Position numbers and translations under genes: made by a program. A model generated the notes under the pieces. That model was not told where the DNA came from. It did not search any database and was given only the letters and a program-made list of their open reading frames with translations. Shown piece after piece: positions 26,172 through 37,107 of a DNA stretch of 64,000 nucleotides; position 1 is the stretch's first letter, and each line of letters opens with the position of its first letter. Source of the DNA: Allolobophora icterica (lineage: Eukaryota > Annelida > Clitellata > Crassiclitellata > Lumbricidae). The DNA is taken from NCBI GenBank assembly GCA_963556255.1, contig OY744606.1, positions 2,263,076 through 2,327,075 on the forward strand. The letters run 5' to 3'.

Positions 26172-26426
26172 CAATGCTTTTTTCTAGAAAAAAAGGTTCC
26201 GGAACGGAACAATAGGTTACGGAACTGAACAATTATGGGCGGGCAAATATTCCGAGAAAAACCGGATTGGGGTTGGTAGGGGTCTTAATAAACACTGAAA
26301 ACAGTTCAAAACACTGAAAAATAATTAAAATAATTAAACTATTGTTTTTATTATTAAAATATATTAATTATTTTTTAGTAGCTGAAAAAAGGTGCCGGAA
26401 CGCCGTTCCGGCTGAAAAAAGCACTG
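26172..26426. mobile_element. hAT MITE family C, copy 1 (255 bp)
   Basis: Ends CAATGCTTTTTTCT and GAAAAAAGCACTG, with a perfect 8-bp duplication ATCTTACA (26164-26171 and 26427-26434). The interior has GGTTCCGGAACGGAAC near the left and CGCCGTTCCGGC near the right. Two more copies are at 26832 and 60825. Confidence 0.93.
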
Positions 26427-26435
26427 ATCTTACAC

Positions 26436-26604
26436 TATGAATGCTCAGATGGGCACAATTGGGGAATTTGAAAGGATGTATACGTCCCACTAATTAGGGT
26501 CCCAAGTAAATGCATAAAACCATAACAATGGGCACAATTGGGACACCTGAAAGGACCTAAGTCCCGCTAATTAGGGTCCCAAGAAAATGCATAAAAATAG
26601 GCGG
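26436..26604. repeat. Two-unit tandem duplication of about 85 bp
   Basis: GGGCACAATTGGG, GAAAGGA, CTAATTAGGGTCCCAAG and AAATGCATAAAA occur twice in order. It directly abuts the right target duplication of the preceding MITE. Confidence 0.85.
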
Positions 26605-26831
26605 TTATTCTATATTATTTCACTAGTATAAACTGGAATTTATGTAGTGACAGTCATTCCACAATTTAAGTGCTCTTGTTTATTGGACTTTTTATCTCAA
26701 ATCAGCGCTAAAAAGAGGTAAGAAAAAAGGCCCTAGACCTAACGCTAACTGTAAAAGAGGTAAGAAAACAAGCCCTACCCAAATCGCTGTAATACTAGTA
26801 ACAGTTATATCAGTATAGACTAAGTTGTTAA

Positions 26832-27097
26832 CAGTGCTTTTTTCTATAAAAAAGGTTCCGGAACGGAACAATAGGTGCCGGAACGCAACAATTATGGACG
26901 AGCTAAAATCACCAGAAAAACGGGATTGTGGGTTAGTAGGGGTTTCAATAAACACTGAAAACAGTTCAAAAACACTGAAATTAAATTAAAATAACTAAAT
27001 TATTGTTTCAATTATTAAAATAAATAAATTATTTTTTAGTAGCTGAAAAAGGTGCCGGAACGCCGTACCAGTGCGTTCCGGCTGAAGAAAAGCCCTG
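26832..27097. mobile_element. hAT MITE family C, copy 2 (266 bp)
   Basis: Ends CAGTGCTTTTTTCT and AAGAAAAGCCCTG, with a perfect 8-bp duplication GTTGTTAA (26824-26831 and 27098-27105). Same orientation and interior as copy 1, about 400 bp away, with an independent target site. Confidence 0.93.
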
Positions 27098-27514
27098 GTT
27101 GTTAATAACACCTACACAATAGCGAAGAATCGTAATTGATTATTCGCTGCAAAACAAAAATTAAATTTGAGGATAGAGTAGCCTATACGGTTAGGATTTA
27201 ATGCCTGTACGGTGTATTAATAATAATTCCTTACTATTGCCTGCTTAATTAGAAATTTAGGCCTACAGTTTCACCTAATCCAGGCTGCAAATCGTAATAT
27301 TGGCTCAACTTGAATATGACAGTTAATGTTGGGATTTAAGCGTTGTATTGATTTTAGTAATTCTTTTGACGGCCTCAGGCAATAAATCAAAGTGTTATAT
27401 AATATATGGCAAGTTTTAACAGGATTTAATATATATACATCTAATAATTAAATTAATTTGTTTGGTAATTGATATTAATCATATAATATGAATACCGTAC
27501 TAATACCTGTAAGT

Positions 27515-27665
27515 TATCAATTGGAAGTGCTGGCCCTAGAATTTGGAATAGTATTCCCAATGACATACGGTGCCTGAACAACAGCCACCTATTCAAACGT
27601 AGAATGCGTGCCTATTTCATTACAACGATATCACTTGATAATATTGTGTGTTATTTAACTAGTTA
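27515..27665 (+). pseudogene. LINE RT C-terminal fragment
   Basis: A short frame with GPRIWNSIPNDIR and FKRRMRAYF, the conserved C-terminus of L2/CR1-like RT proteins. It is isolated, with no upstream RT and no clear tail. Confidence 0.6.
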
Positions 27666-27669
27666 AAAA

Positions 27670-28420
27670 TTAGTTAAAGATTAAAAAAATAGCACAATAG
27701 TACAATTATTCAGTTTGCCACTCAAGTAACATAATGGTGAAAGGGTGACCCACTAGTCGGGACTTGTTCCCTTTGGGGTTTCCATTGCCAATGTTTCCCA
27801 GCTAGTAATCAAATGATTGAACATAATATTATAAGGCTTATGGTGAGGATTCTCGCAATGGCCCAACAAGTGCAAAGAGGACGAAGACCGTTCCATAAGC
27901 CGAGATTTCAGGGCACTACGGCAACTTAAGCCCGTCAGCCGACCATCAGCCACGCGTCGAAAGGGCGCACATCTTTATAGGCGACTTTAAAATGTAATGC
28001 CAGAAACCCTAACTACTTTAGAGTTAAATATAGCTTGTACTCTTTCGAAAACACCCTCCCTGTGCCAAACGAAGGGTGCTACTGCTGCTCTCCCTCCCTA
28101 TGCCAGGCGAACGAAGTTGCTACTGCCACCCTCCCCCTAAAAAATGGCGCACACCTCTGTGCGTGTAATTTTTCCTTTCACGTGTTTATTGTTAGTTTTT
28201 ACTCTTTTAGCACAGTTTCTTCAATTTGTTATGGGATTCTCCACGGAAGTATATCTTCATCTAATTTTCCTGAGACTAGATTTTTATTACTTAGTCATAT
28301 CTACATATTTTTAAACAACTGTGACCATATTTCGTGGAGGAATGTAATATCGCTCACCGTTTACATCGATCATCTTGAATTATGGACAGTTCTATTTTTA
28401 CGTTCTACTGTTGATGAAAT
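27670..28420. other. Unannotated spacer
   Basis: Contains an imperfect repeat (CTGTGCCAAACGAAGG / CTATGCCAGGCGAACGAAG, 28059-28115). No recognisable coding domain. Confidence 0.4.
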
Positions 28421-28423
28421 TTA

Positions 28424-29292
28424 ATGCCTCGTACACAATACACTTCTGCAGAACTATTCCTTCTCAGATGTTCTTCTTCTCAGCCATCTAGAACAACTCG
28501 GAAAATTTTAAGATCATGTTCTAGTTCTCTTTATGCATTGAAAGTGTTAAGGTTTCATGGTCTTTCTGATAGTGCATTACATATGGTTTCTTTTATGACT
28601 ACTGTTGCTCGACTTGTATATGCTGTACCAGCTTGGTGGGGATTTGCTACTGCTGACGATTGTGCCAGAATTAAGAGATTTTTTGCCCGTATGTGTAGAA
28701 TGGGTTACATTTCACCTGATGTTCGGGGTGTAGATGAATTGGTAAATGATGCTGATTTAAACCTACTTCGTTCTGTCACCCTATCTTCAATCCATGTACT
28801 TAGACCTATTTTCCCTCATACGGTTGAGCGTTCTCACAGCTTAAGACCTAGGCAACATGATTTCGTATTGCCTTTTAAGGATAATAGAAATTTTATTTCC
28901 AGGGTTTTGTATAAAAATATTAAAACTTTAGTAGATTGATTAGTGTAGTTTAGTTTATTATTATTACTTAACAATATTACTGTTTTTATACATGCTATTT
29001 CGTCATTTAAGAATGATTATTCTTTCTATTTTCAAGGTGTTGTTTAAAATATAATAATTATTGATTTCTATTGATAGATATGTAAATAGCTTTATATTGT
29101 TGTATCCATGTATTAATATGCTTATGTTTTTACTGTAATGGTTTGCGGTGTGTCAAACTAACTTCGTAATCTTCTTCTCTTCTTCTTCTTTAAGTTCTCT
29201 GCCCTTCGGCAGGTTTCCACTTCCAATGACGCCATTCCTCTCCTCGCTGTGCTTGTAAATTTGTAATAATAAACGAATACTACTACTACTAT
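28424..29292 (+). pseudogene. LINE RT C-terminus, third relative, with (ACT)n tail
   Basis: The open frame 28424-28939 (171 codons) matches the C-terminal third of the 16.3-kb RT family: VYAVPAWWGFATADD, CRMGYISPD, LRPRQHDFVLPF and ISRVLYKN. The body is 5'-truncated. The 3' untranslated part ends AATAATAAACGAATAC followed by (ACT)n at 29279-29292. No stop interrupts the frame, so this is a comparatively young copy. The tail sequence differs from the CTTA-tailed copies, suggesting a sister subfamily. Confidence 0.85.
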
Positions 29293-29667
29293 GCTATACG
29301 AACGAAGCCAATGGCGTAACCGTCCAGCCTCCCTCCCTTCTCAGCGATGTGAAACGATGCCATTAACGTCACCGCCCTCGAGTAATCGATTCTTATTTGA
29401 TTTTGCTAGTGAAGGATATACCAGTCTTCTGCTAGAGCACGGAAGCCTTACCCCACGGAATACTAGACAGGACATTAGGCGCCGAGCTATGTCGTCCTGT
29501 TCAGTAGTTCAGTCTGTAAGGCCAAAGTATGAATTCAACTTTGTGTGTCTTTAATCAGTCAGATGTTGCTATAGTTTATGTCAATATTACACACTTAATG
29601 CTAATTATAAATTTGTGGCCATCTATACGTATAATATCCATAGAGCGTGTGTCTGTCGGAGGACGCT

Positions 29668-29718
29668 ACGTCACAAGCGGTTTCTGTTCTACTCTGAAAC
29701 AGAAACCGTTTGTGACGT
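29668..29718. other. Strong inverted repeat with CRE-like palindrome
   Basis: A 21-bp stem (ACGTCACAAGCGGTTTCTGTT paired with 29698-29718, one mismatch) around a loop of about 9 bases. Its right arm ends in TGACGTCA, a perfect CREB/ATF site. It could be a hairpin MITE core or a regulatory site. Confidence 0.6.
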
Positions 29719-30292
29719 CAGTACTGCCGTCTTGACGACGGCGATCAGAGAATTTTAAAAACGACATAATTATATAGGCCTACAGTGCCGTCATAATATG
29801 ACGGGCAAATACTCTAGTAAATTAATAAATTTAAAGAGATCTCAATTGTAGACCACTTAGTTCAAACTGCCCCATCATATAAACTCAACCGGTGTTCCAC
29901 ATCCGTACCTTTCAGACTTTGCGATGGTTACTGCAACCCGAGGCAGCCGCGTTTTTACTTGCAAAACTGCATTTCGTTCTAACGACATTCCACTAAATTT
30001 GTTTAATAAAGGCTGCGCAGAAAAGCGGAAAGCAGAAGTCTTCACCACGATGCACCACAAGAGGAATTGCTCAAACTAAAATTTCATTTTTATACAATTG
30101 ACATTTATCTCGCAACAACTTAGAGATATCTTCTTTTTTACATTCAAGTTGGAGGTGGTGAATAGTCTCATTGAACTGAAAGGTATCAAATAAACATTAG
30201 AATGTCTTTTTTATAATAAATAGCCTTTGATTAGTATTTGCCATCTGGGATTTTCTTCTGCCTATAGGGTTCTAAATATTTAATATCTGTAC

Positions 30293-30830
30293 TTACAACT
30301 GGACAAATAGATTTATAAAAATGACCTCTATTATCATTAATGTATTATTGTAATTGATATAAAGTTGCATTAAGGTAAAAATTTCTTGAAACTCAAGGTA
30401 ATTAGTAGAATTTACATGATCAATGCTCAGTGCTTCTTTAGCCAAAGTATCTGCTCGATCACTGCTTGTCAGTTCAAAACGACTTTGGATCCAAATAAAT
30501 CTTATTTGATTGGAGTTTAGTCTGTTAATGAGAGATAATAAGTCATTAAATAAAGCAGCTCTAGACTGAGAATAAGACTTTCTTATCGGTGTAAGAACAC
30601 TCAATGAATCAGAGAAAATCGCAAACATAATTATTGTAACGTTCGCAGTTTAAGATCCACACAACAGTTTCTATAATTGCGGTCAACTCTGCTGAATAAA
30701 TGCTGGAATTATTACATACTCTAAATTGCTTATCTTTATTTAAACTTGGTATTGTAAAGGCAGCCAAAAAAGTAATCTATCTTTGATCCATCATTATAGA
30801 TATGTATGTAAGAGTCATATTTAGAAATCA
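30293..30830 (-). pseudogene. LINE RNase H domain fragment
   Basis: Minus-strand remnant of the C-terminal RNase H found in I/Jockey-group LINEs. The DGSK motif is at 30781-30792. A frame break follows, then FSDSLSVL near 30600, the FIWIQS strand near 30500 and DRADTLAKEAL near 30450. The expected histidine of the WIPSH motif is altered (IQSR), so the domain would be inactive even without the shifts. No adjacent RT was found, so it is a lone fragment. Confidence 0.75.
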
Positions 30831-31089
30831 GTTCTAAAGCAGGTTGTTTTAAACATTTCAGATGATTAGTTTTCTTATTTATTAACATTCAAAGTTAAGT
30901 CAATCTGTATTTGTTTGTTATGCAAACGTTGGTTAACGAAAACATTACTTCTTGTAGTACGATAAGAAGTAATTCCTGCCCTGTGACTCAAGTTCAATGG
31001 TCGAGGTATCCTAACCATGCATAAGGTATCTGACATTGTCTATGACACGCATAGTGATGAAATGGTTTTATGCAAATTAAACTGTATTC

Positions 31090-31749
31090 TGTTTTCTGTG
31101 TGGGGGGGGGGGCGTAGAATAATTTATAACAAACTGGCGTTAAGTGCAGAAGGTACCAAGATCGAATCCCGTAGCCCTCCATAATGTTTACTCAGCCTTC
31201 TACTCGCTAGATGGCGGCGGTAGTTAAGTGAGTGTTAGGCCGTGATTGGCGCCCTGCGTGGCTGCCGTAAAAACAGTTGTATTCGACTCCTGTAAAACTG
31301 TTATCATGTGCTTCTACTGCAGTGATGTCAAAGAGCGGGCCCGCGGGCCATTTCTGGCCCGCCGATGATTTTTTTCTGGCCCGCGGCTGTATGCCTAAAG
31401 ACTAAAAAATTTGAGAATAAGTGTTCGATTTTTTTTATTTTTCACAGTCAATACCAAATACATAGTTTTTTGACTGTTTCTATGTTAAAAGGTGCACCAT
31501 TTAAGATTTAGTTTTGCAAAATTATCCCACCGAACCTCGATCCCTACCACATTTTGCTCAGGAGCCTTCGACACCTTGGCCCGCCACTTGCTGGAAAGTA
31601 ATGCCACTGGCCCGCCACTGAAAAAGGTTTGACACCCCTGTTCTACTGTATACATGTATGTAAGGCGCCCTGCGTGGCTGCCGTTTCTACTATATGTATG
31701 TTCACTGTACAAAGCAGTGCGGTTAGCAGGCGCTTAATTAAAGAAAATA

Positions 31750-31812
<63 letters not shown>
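31090..31812 (+). mobile_element. tRNA-derived SINE interrupted by a hAT element, (ATT)n tail
   Basis: B box GATCGAATCCC at 31160-31170. The A-box region is degraded and preceded by a G run. The body GGCGCCCTGCGTGGCTGCCGT occurs twice (31248 and 31667), then CAGGCGCTTAATTAAAGAAAATAT(ATT)n. The hAT element at 31320-31640 splits it, which gives the order of events. The doubled body segment may mean two SINEs in tandem. Confidence 0.75.
31320..31640. mobile_element. Non-autonomous hAT element, 321 bp
   Basis: Ends CAGTGATGTCAAA and TTTGACACCCCTG are inverted. A perfect 8-bp duplication TTCTACTG occurs at 31312-31319 and 31641-31648. GGCCCGC words repeat at both ends. No transposase remains. Confidence 0.94.
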
Positions 31813-31813
<1 letters not shown>

Positions 31814-31893
31814 AAGCGGGACGACATAATATCATACCTTGGCGGACTAATGTCGCTTAATCGGTTGAAGTTTTGGTCGGAATTGCCCGTGCC

Positions 31894-32280
31894 AATAGGC
31901 GACTTTTGCTTTTGTCTCTGGATACCTGGGTACTCCCCACTCCCTTCCCACTTCCAACTCTCCTTAGGTGCGTGAGTTTTATCGGATTTTCGGAGAAAGA
32001 AAATTGTTTTCTTGTCAAAGGTGACGAGGTTATAAAAAGTGTTGGAAATCGGTGACGACGTTTCAGTACGTGTTATTATTATTTTTAAATAATAAACAAA
32101 TAAATAATTTATTTATGTGCGGGCTGTGACTGTAAGAATGTTGGGTATTTGTGTTGTAGTTGTACTTCTCAAGTTGTGAGATTTCTTAGTTGTAAGAAGT
32201 TGAATTTAAGGTCCGAATTCTTCTGGGTGCCAGGCACCCACTGAACTTTCTCCCAAGGCTCCCAAGGAGGGGCGCCTATG
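31894..32280. mobile_element. hAT-like element, CATAGGCG family, 387 bp
   Basis: The left AATAGGCG (first base changed) pairs with the right CGCCTATG. A perfect 8-bp duplication CCCGTGCC occurs at 31886-31893 and 32281-32288. Its termini resemble the elements at 37108 and 60095. No coding capacity is visible. Confidence 0.75.
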
Positions 32281-32889
32281 CCCGTGCCAGATGCGGTTAC
32301 CTTGGTAACTGGAGATTAAAATAATTAATAATGCAATTAATTGAATTGTGATTCATTTCGCATGTCATGTTATATTGACTCAATGAAGCAGTTATGTTGC
32401 TGTTGATTAAACGCGGTTTGCCTTAATTAAATGTTATTTACTACAAGAGAATGGCCAAATCTTGGCCACATCCTCGTTACAGTTTCTACTACACTTGCGG
32501 TAGACCTATACGGATTATCGCTCAAAGGACCATCGCTCATAGGCAGTCTTGGACACCGGGAAATTTCCGGTGGCCGGTTGCCCCAAAAGAAAAATATGAT
32601 TAAAAGTATTATGATATTTTAGTTCCAGTTCTTAATTTTAGTGTTACAAATTATGAAAATTATATTGGCAGTGCATGGTTGTTACCAAGAAACCTGCACT
32701 GCCACGTTTTACGTGCGGCTACGTGCCAATATTCACTTTAACTTAGGGCCTACCGTTGATTAGGATATAGCGCATGCAATAAAGAAACAGATGTTATCGA
32801 TTTCTTGTACATAGACATACTACAACATGCTTTCATTATATTTCTGAATCAAATAAATTTAACAATGATGTCCGGTAGCCTACAGAGCG

Positions 32890-33985
32890 AAAACTCTGCT
32901 AGATTTTTTGACAAGTTTGAATTTATTTTAACAGCGAAATTATTTTTGAAAGTGTTTGAACACATAACTCCATGATCTCAATATTTGCAAACAACGGCAT
33001 AGACATCCTACGAGCCTATAAGATGGTTCAAGATACTATCAATGAATTAAGCCAAATACATCGAACTTTTGATTCACATTTTTCAGAAATTGGTAATAGT
33101 GAACTAGATGAAATAAATCTCGAAAATGGTGTTGAGACTGCTTTGAAACAGAAAAGAATTAGATCATAACAGAAATTGCCAGGATAATCTGGTAATGATG
33201 ACCAGCCAAATGAAATTGCGAAAGATAAATTTCGAGTAAATGTTCACAACATGGTAATGGATCAAGTTAGTAGTTTGAAACGGAGATTCTCTTAGCATGG
33301 TAATCTTTATGCTGATTTGTCTTCTATAGATCCAAACAATTTTGCAGAAATTTCGATAAGGATTCCGTGATGGATTTACGTACAGCACCTGAGTTGCTCA
33401 GCAATTTTATTACCGTGTAACAAAAGAGCAGCTGCAAAGGGAATTATTGAACTTTCCAAGAAATGGGAAAGTTCAAAACTGAAAGACTATAACTTGCTAT
33501 TCGACACTGAAATAACAGACATAGTCTCAGAAAACGCCATGCAGTCTGGATCTATAGAAAATGAAACAGTCCCAATAGCAGAAAACAGCAACAGGAACAG
33601 AAATAAATGCAAATCATGAAGAAAATGTATTGTTTGCTGTTACCACGTTCGCCTGAAGTTCGATATGCATAGTCTGGCTTATTCATATTTGTTTTTGACT
33701 TACAAATTCGTTTTGAGATTATCCTCATCACAAGTTGCTTGTGAGAGGTCATTTTCGAAATTGAAATACATTATTAACAGATTAAGAAAGTTACTAAGTC
33801 AGTGAAGTTTAGAGTCTTTCATGCTGATGACTTGTACGTAAAAAGGACCTTATTTTCAGAATTAATAATGATGAAATCGTTGACGTTTTGGCGTCAACTT
33901 TTAATCCAATGAAAAAATGCTCTACTAAGTGCTTGCGTGGAGTTGTGTCTACAACTTCTATCATGAAGTTTTTGAAATAAACTAA
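32890..33985 (+). pseudogene. hAT transposase pseudogene (C-terminal half)
   Basis: Several short frames in order match the C-terminal half of hAT transposases of the ZNF862/ZMYM-like kind. First comes LKVFEHITP...ISIFANNGIDILRAYKMVQDTINEL (32940-33060, frame break inside), then NMVMDQVSSLKRRF (near 33250). Finally comes the dimerisation (hATC) motif ACERSFSKLKYIINRLRK at about 33735-33790. Stops and shifts separate the pieces, and the N-terminal BED/zinc-finger part is missing. It is a candidate ancient source of transposase for nearby MITEs, but its own ends were not found, so this link is only inferred. Confidence 0.7.
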
Positions 33986-34579
33986 GAGCACTACATAATG
34001 TAACAGTTGGTTCCAAACATAATTACGAATTTATGACAAATCACAAATTAAAGAGCATACGTGTTAATTTTTTAAACTTTTAGTATTCATTTAATAATAT
34101 GCCATTTTGCCCACCTAAACTGTCATTCATTTCATGTTATATGTTACAAAAGCATTGGCATGCACCACACAGGCTCCTATCCTGAAAGGTTTCGTACCTT
34201 CGGCGCTCGATCATGTGGGCCGCCATGACCAAATGTCCCGGGCCGCTTTTGCAAGCCAGTCCGACCTTGCTCATAGGGCCTTTGCCGCGTTTCACTCGTA
34301 GAAATTATAGCAAACTTCCAATTAGCCAGCAATTATGAAAATAATCAACTACCTACTGCACGTAAAGAATCTTTAGTAGGCATAAATTGACTTCGTATGA
34401 CTTCACAAATATTTAGTAAATATTATATTCAACTTCCTATTAGCTAGCAATTAGGCCTATAAAAGTAATCAACTGTTTATCGGTTTTTAAATTGCATAGA
34501 TCAAATAAAAAACACACAAGTGACTTCAGTACTGTAACTACAACAATACACTTCAAAGAAGAAACGTTTTCCAGATGCC

Positions 34580-34870
34580 CTCTGGCTTTAGCGTCTATGG
34601 AATTGACGCAATAAAAGTTTATTTCTCATAATTCCAATTACGGGTTTCTTTCTATAGAGATCATCGCGAACACAAAATGCACTGTCAGTCCATATTTAAA
34701 AGGCAGCATCTGTATTTTTGGCATTTAAATTTAACAAATAAAAAATATACAATTATTCTCTTTTAAATGAAACAACAAGAAGCATAATTTCTGAGAAAAT
34801 TAGAAATGTTGCTTTTAAAATAATAACCGTTGACATTTTCAAATTTAATTTTTTCATTTTATTTCGGAAT
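34580..34870. repeat. Dispersed repeat pair (with 59250-59440)
   Basis: Shares GCGAACACAAAATGCA / CCGAACACAAACTGCA, GTCCAT, TCATTTAAATGAAAC-like words, GAGAAAA-TAGA and AATAACCGTTGNCATTTTC in the same order as 59250-59440. This suggests two old copies of one element. Confidence 0.55.
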
Positions 34871-35395
34871 GGGGTTTTTGCATTCACGGTCCTTATGCTA
34901 GGCACGGCGCTAGGCCTAGGCCTACTTGTCAGTTCATTATCACCCTTGTCAGCTATCAAACGCCTTCTATAATTGACTACTACAACACCTTGTTTACCAG
35001 TATATCGATCTCTGCTGACTACGGCCAAATGGAGATGTCCGAGGTATCAACCACTTGGCTTAGTGAATTCGCCTTCTGCGTGGCAAACGTTGATGGAAAG
35101 AACAGCGTTACCTGCCGTTTCCTTAAGGAGTTCAACGACATTGGGTGTAAGAATGACCGCTTCATTGAGATCTCGGACAACAACAAACCACAACTGGTGC
35201 GATGTTGACAATTCCTTCGTGTGTTTTCCCGGCGGATCTAGCACGAAGTTTAACTACTTCGACCAACTCTGTCGTTCTTTTCACGCCGGACAACAATAAT
35301 TGTTTCGCCACGAGTAAATCCAAGCATTTTATTAAGGAATTACCTAATATAACAAATCTCCTAACAGCCATCAATCAACATCCATGTAGGTAGGA
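34870..35395. other. ORF-dense segment, unrecognised
   Basis: Frames of 60-108 codons are open on both strands. The most interesting is the minus frame 35244 to about 34900. It reads LWFVVVRDLNEAVILTPNVV, then VLSINVCHAEGEFTKPSG, meets one TGA, and continues in the same frame as YLGHLHLAVVSRDRYTGKQG. It could be a once-coding segment with a single nonsense change. I recognise no family, and the plus-strand frames are probably shadows. Confidence 0.3.
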
Positions 35396-36278
35396 CCTTG
35401 TGTGAAATTCAACATCTACATAATATGGTTCATATAGGCCTACTTCTAACTCCTCGTATTTTTTGTTGACCACTTCTTCTTCCTTACTCGGTGTCTGCAG
35501 AGCCGGCGCTAGGGACCCAAAATCCCCGGTTGAGGGGGGGGGGGTGTTTATAAAGGGCCTTCAAATTTTAGCTAGTCATTATGCCTTTTTGTGACTGTTT
35601 CTGAAACCGACTACTTGTCCAGAGATATTCAGAATGAGTTGATCGAATTGGTTGCTGGGGAGATTCATTATTCAAGACACCAACATGGAAGCAATACAAC
35701 ACGCAAAATGCTTTTCCACAATTCTGGAATGTACTGACATTTCACATGAAGAGTATTAAATGACCGCTATCTTAAGATTTGTCAAGTGCCCCAGAAAAGG
35801 CACGCATATAAGGGAAGCTTTTTTGGATAGGCCTATTTAGTTGTGAATAACACGACTGGCCATGCAAGTATAGGCCTACTGACGGAATTATTCCTATAGG
35901 GTGAGCAAAAGCACTAAATCTAATGATTAAACACTGTCTGGGTCAGGCATAGGAAAGATCGTAACAGTGGTACGTGTACAATCATGATTACTTGAAATGA
36001 ATAACAGGGCGCTGTTCGTTCCCTTCACACCTTGAATCTGGTTCCAACAGACGGTCAAAGTGTTCCGACACAACGTTGTCTTTCTTTGGCACAACGCACC
36101 CAAGATGGCGGCTGTCTCTAATTCTGTGCATTATTTTGTTTTCATGTTTAACTGCTCGTTTATTTTCACCAATTAATTAAACTCACTCGCTTTAGTTTTG
36201 GTTGAACGCTAATATCGGACGAGTGTCGTTCTACGTAAATTTGGAACTAAGCTTGTGGTCTTACATTGTTTTGCAACG
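35396..36278. other. Spacer with repeated TAGGCCTA octamers
   Basis: No gene recognised. TAGGCCTA occurs at about 35437, 35828 and 35872. AGAGCCGGCGCTAGGG at about 35500 resembles a transposon terminus, but no partner end was found. Confidence 0.4.
36110..36122 (+). promoter_or_regulatory. YY1-type site upstream of LINE ORF1
   Basis: CAAGATGGCGGC is a full YY1 consensus. In L1 and several other LINEs a YY1 site near the 5' end sets the transcription start. It lies about 450 bp before the ORF1 start at 36561, with a hAT MITE inserted between, so it may mark the 5' end of this LINE. Confidence 0.4.
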
Positions 36279-36286
36279 TGTTCAGC

Positions 36287-36465
36287 CAGTGGCGTCTACA
36301 CCATAGAAACCTTGGAGCAAATGCTCCATCCAAGAAATACGGGGGAGATCTGTCAGTGTTTGTGCCACCATTTTAGGGGGAGGGGAAGGAACGGAGATGG
36401 GGGATGAACAGGGGGAAAAGGGACGTTGCTCCAATGACTAACGGGGGGGGGGGTAGACGCCCCTG
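36287..36465. mobile_element. Short non-autonomous hAT element, 179 bp
   Basis: Ends CAGTGGCGTCTACACC and GGGTAGACGCCCCTG, with a perfect 8-bp duplication TGTTCAGC (36279-36286 and 36466-36473). G-rich runs lie inside. Confidence 0.92.
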
Positions 36466-36560
36466 TGTTCAGCTTGAGCACAGCGTTGGCCGCTGAGCTA
36501 TTTTCGAACTGATGTGTTTACTATGGGAATAGTCTGAGAAAATATTTACGCGCTACTACT

Positions 36561-37107
36561 ATGGCTGAGAAAGGATCCAAAAAATCAAGAAAGGATGAAG
36601 TTCCCGAGTCCAAGTTACTTACGGATAATTCTACATCTTGGGCTGAACTCTCCACGTTGATTGAGCGCACCGTCTCGCAAGCGGTCAGTAAGGCTGTCGC
36701 GGACGCAATGGGTAAGGTCTGTGGGGAGATCAAAGAGATTCAAACGCAGATTACAGCATATGACTGTAAACTCTCGACCGCCACCAAGGATATCTATACT
36801 ACTGTTGAGGCTCTTGCTAAACGTACCACTGCAGCTGAAAATCAACTGTGTCAACTCACCTCCGACCACCTTCTACTGAAAGAACTTAATGCTAGTGTTA
36901 CCAAGTTAGACACAGCCATGGTTAAACACACTGATGAGATTGCACACCTTAGTATGGCCAGTCATGACTACGATCAATTAACACGTCGTATACGCGAAAC
37001 CTGCGTATCACTGGCATTACTGTGCAGTGTGCAACCACACTCGGCAGTAAGGAAATTACTTCGTTCATTCGAGATAAACTTGGATACATGGATATAGCTC
37101 CTGACGA
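36561..37107 (+). pseudogene. LINE ORF1 protein, N-terminal part
   Basis: The ATG at 36561 opens a frame with a basic N-terminus (EKGSKKSRKD). A long heptad-like coiled coil follows (TVSQAVSKAVADAMGKV, EIKEIQTQITAY, AAENQLCQL, LDTAMVKHTDEIAHL). It then breaks near 36995, and the next frame reads a GITVQ-like and IRDKLGY-like segment. This layout matches ORF1p of L1/Tx1-type non-LTR elements, RNA-binding chaperones that trimerise through the coiled coil. The frame is cut at 37107 by a hAT insertion and resumes at 38217. Confidence 0.75.

Noticed and set aside
31894..34290. Autonomous hAT element bounding the transposase relic
   Set aside because: The 31894-32280 element closes by itself with its own TSD. 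No inverted end near 34.18-34.29 kb could be paired, so the transposase fragment has no defined ends.
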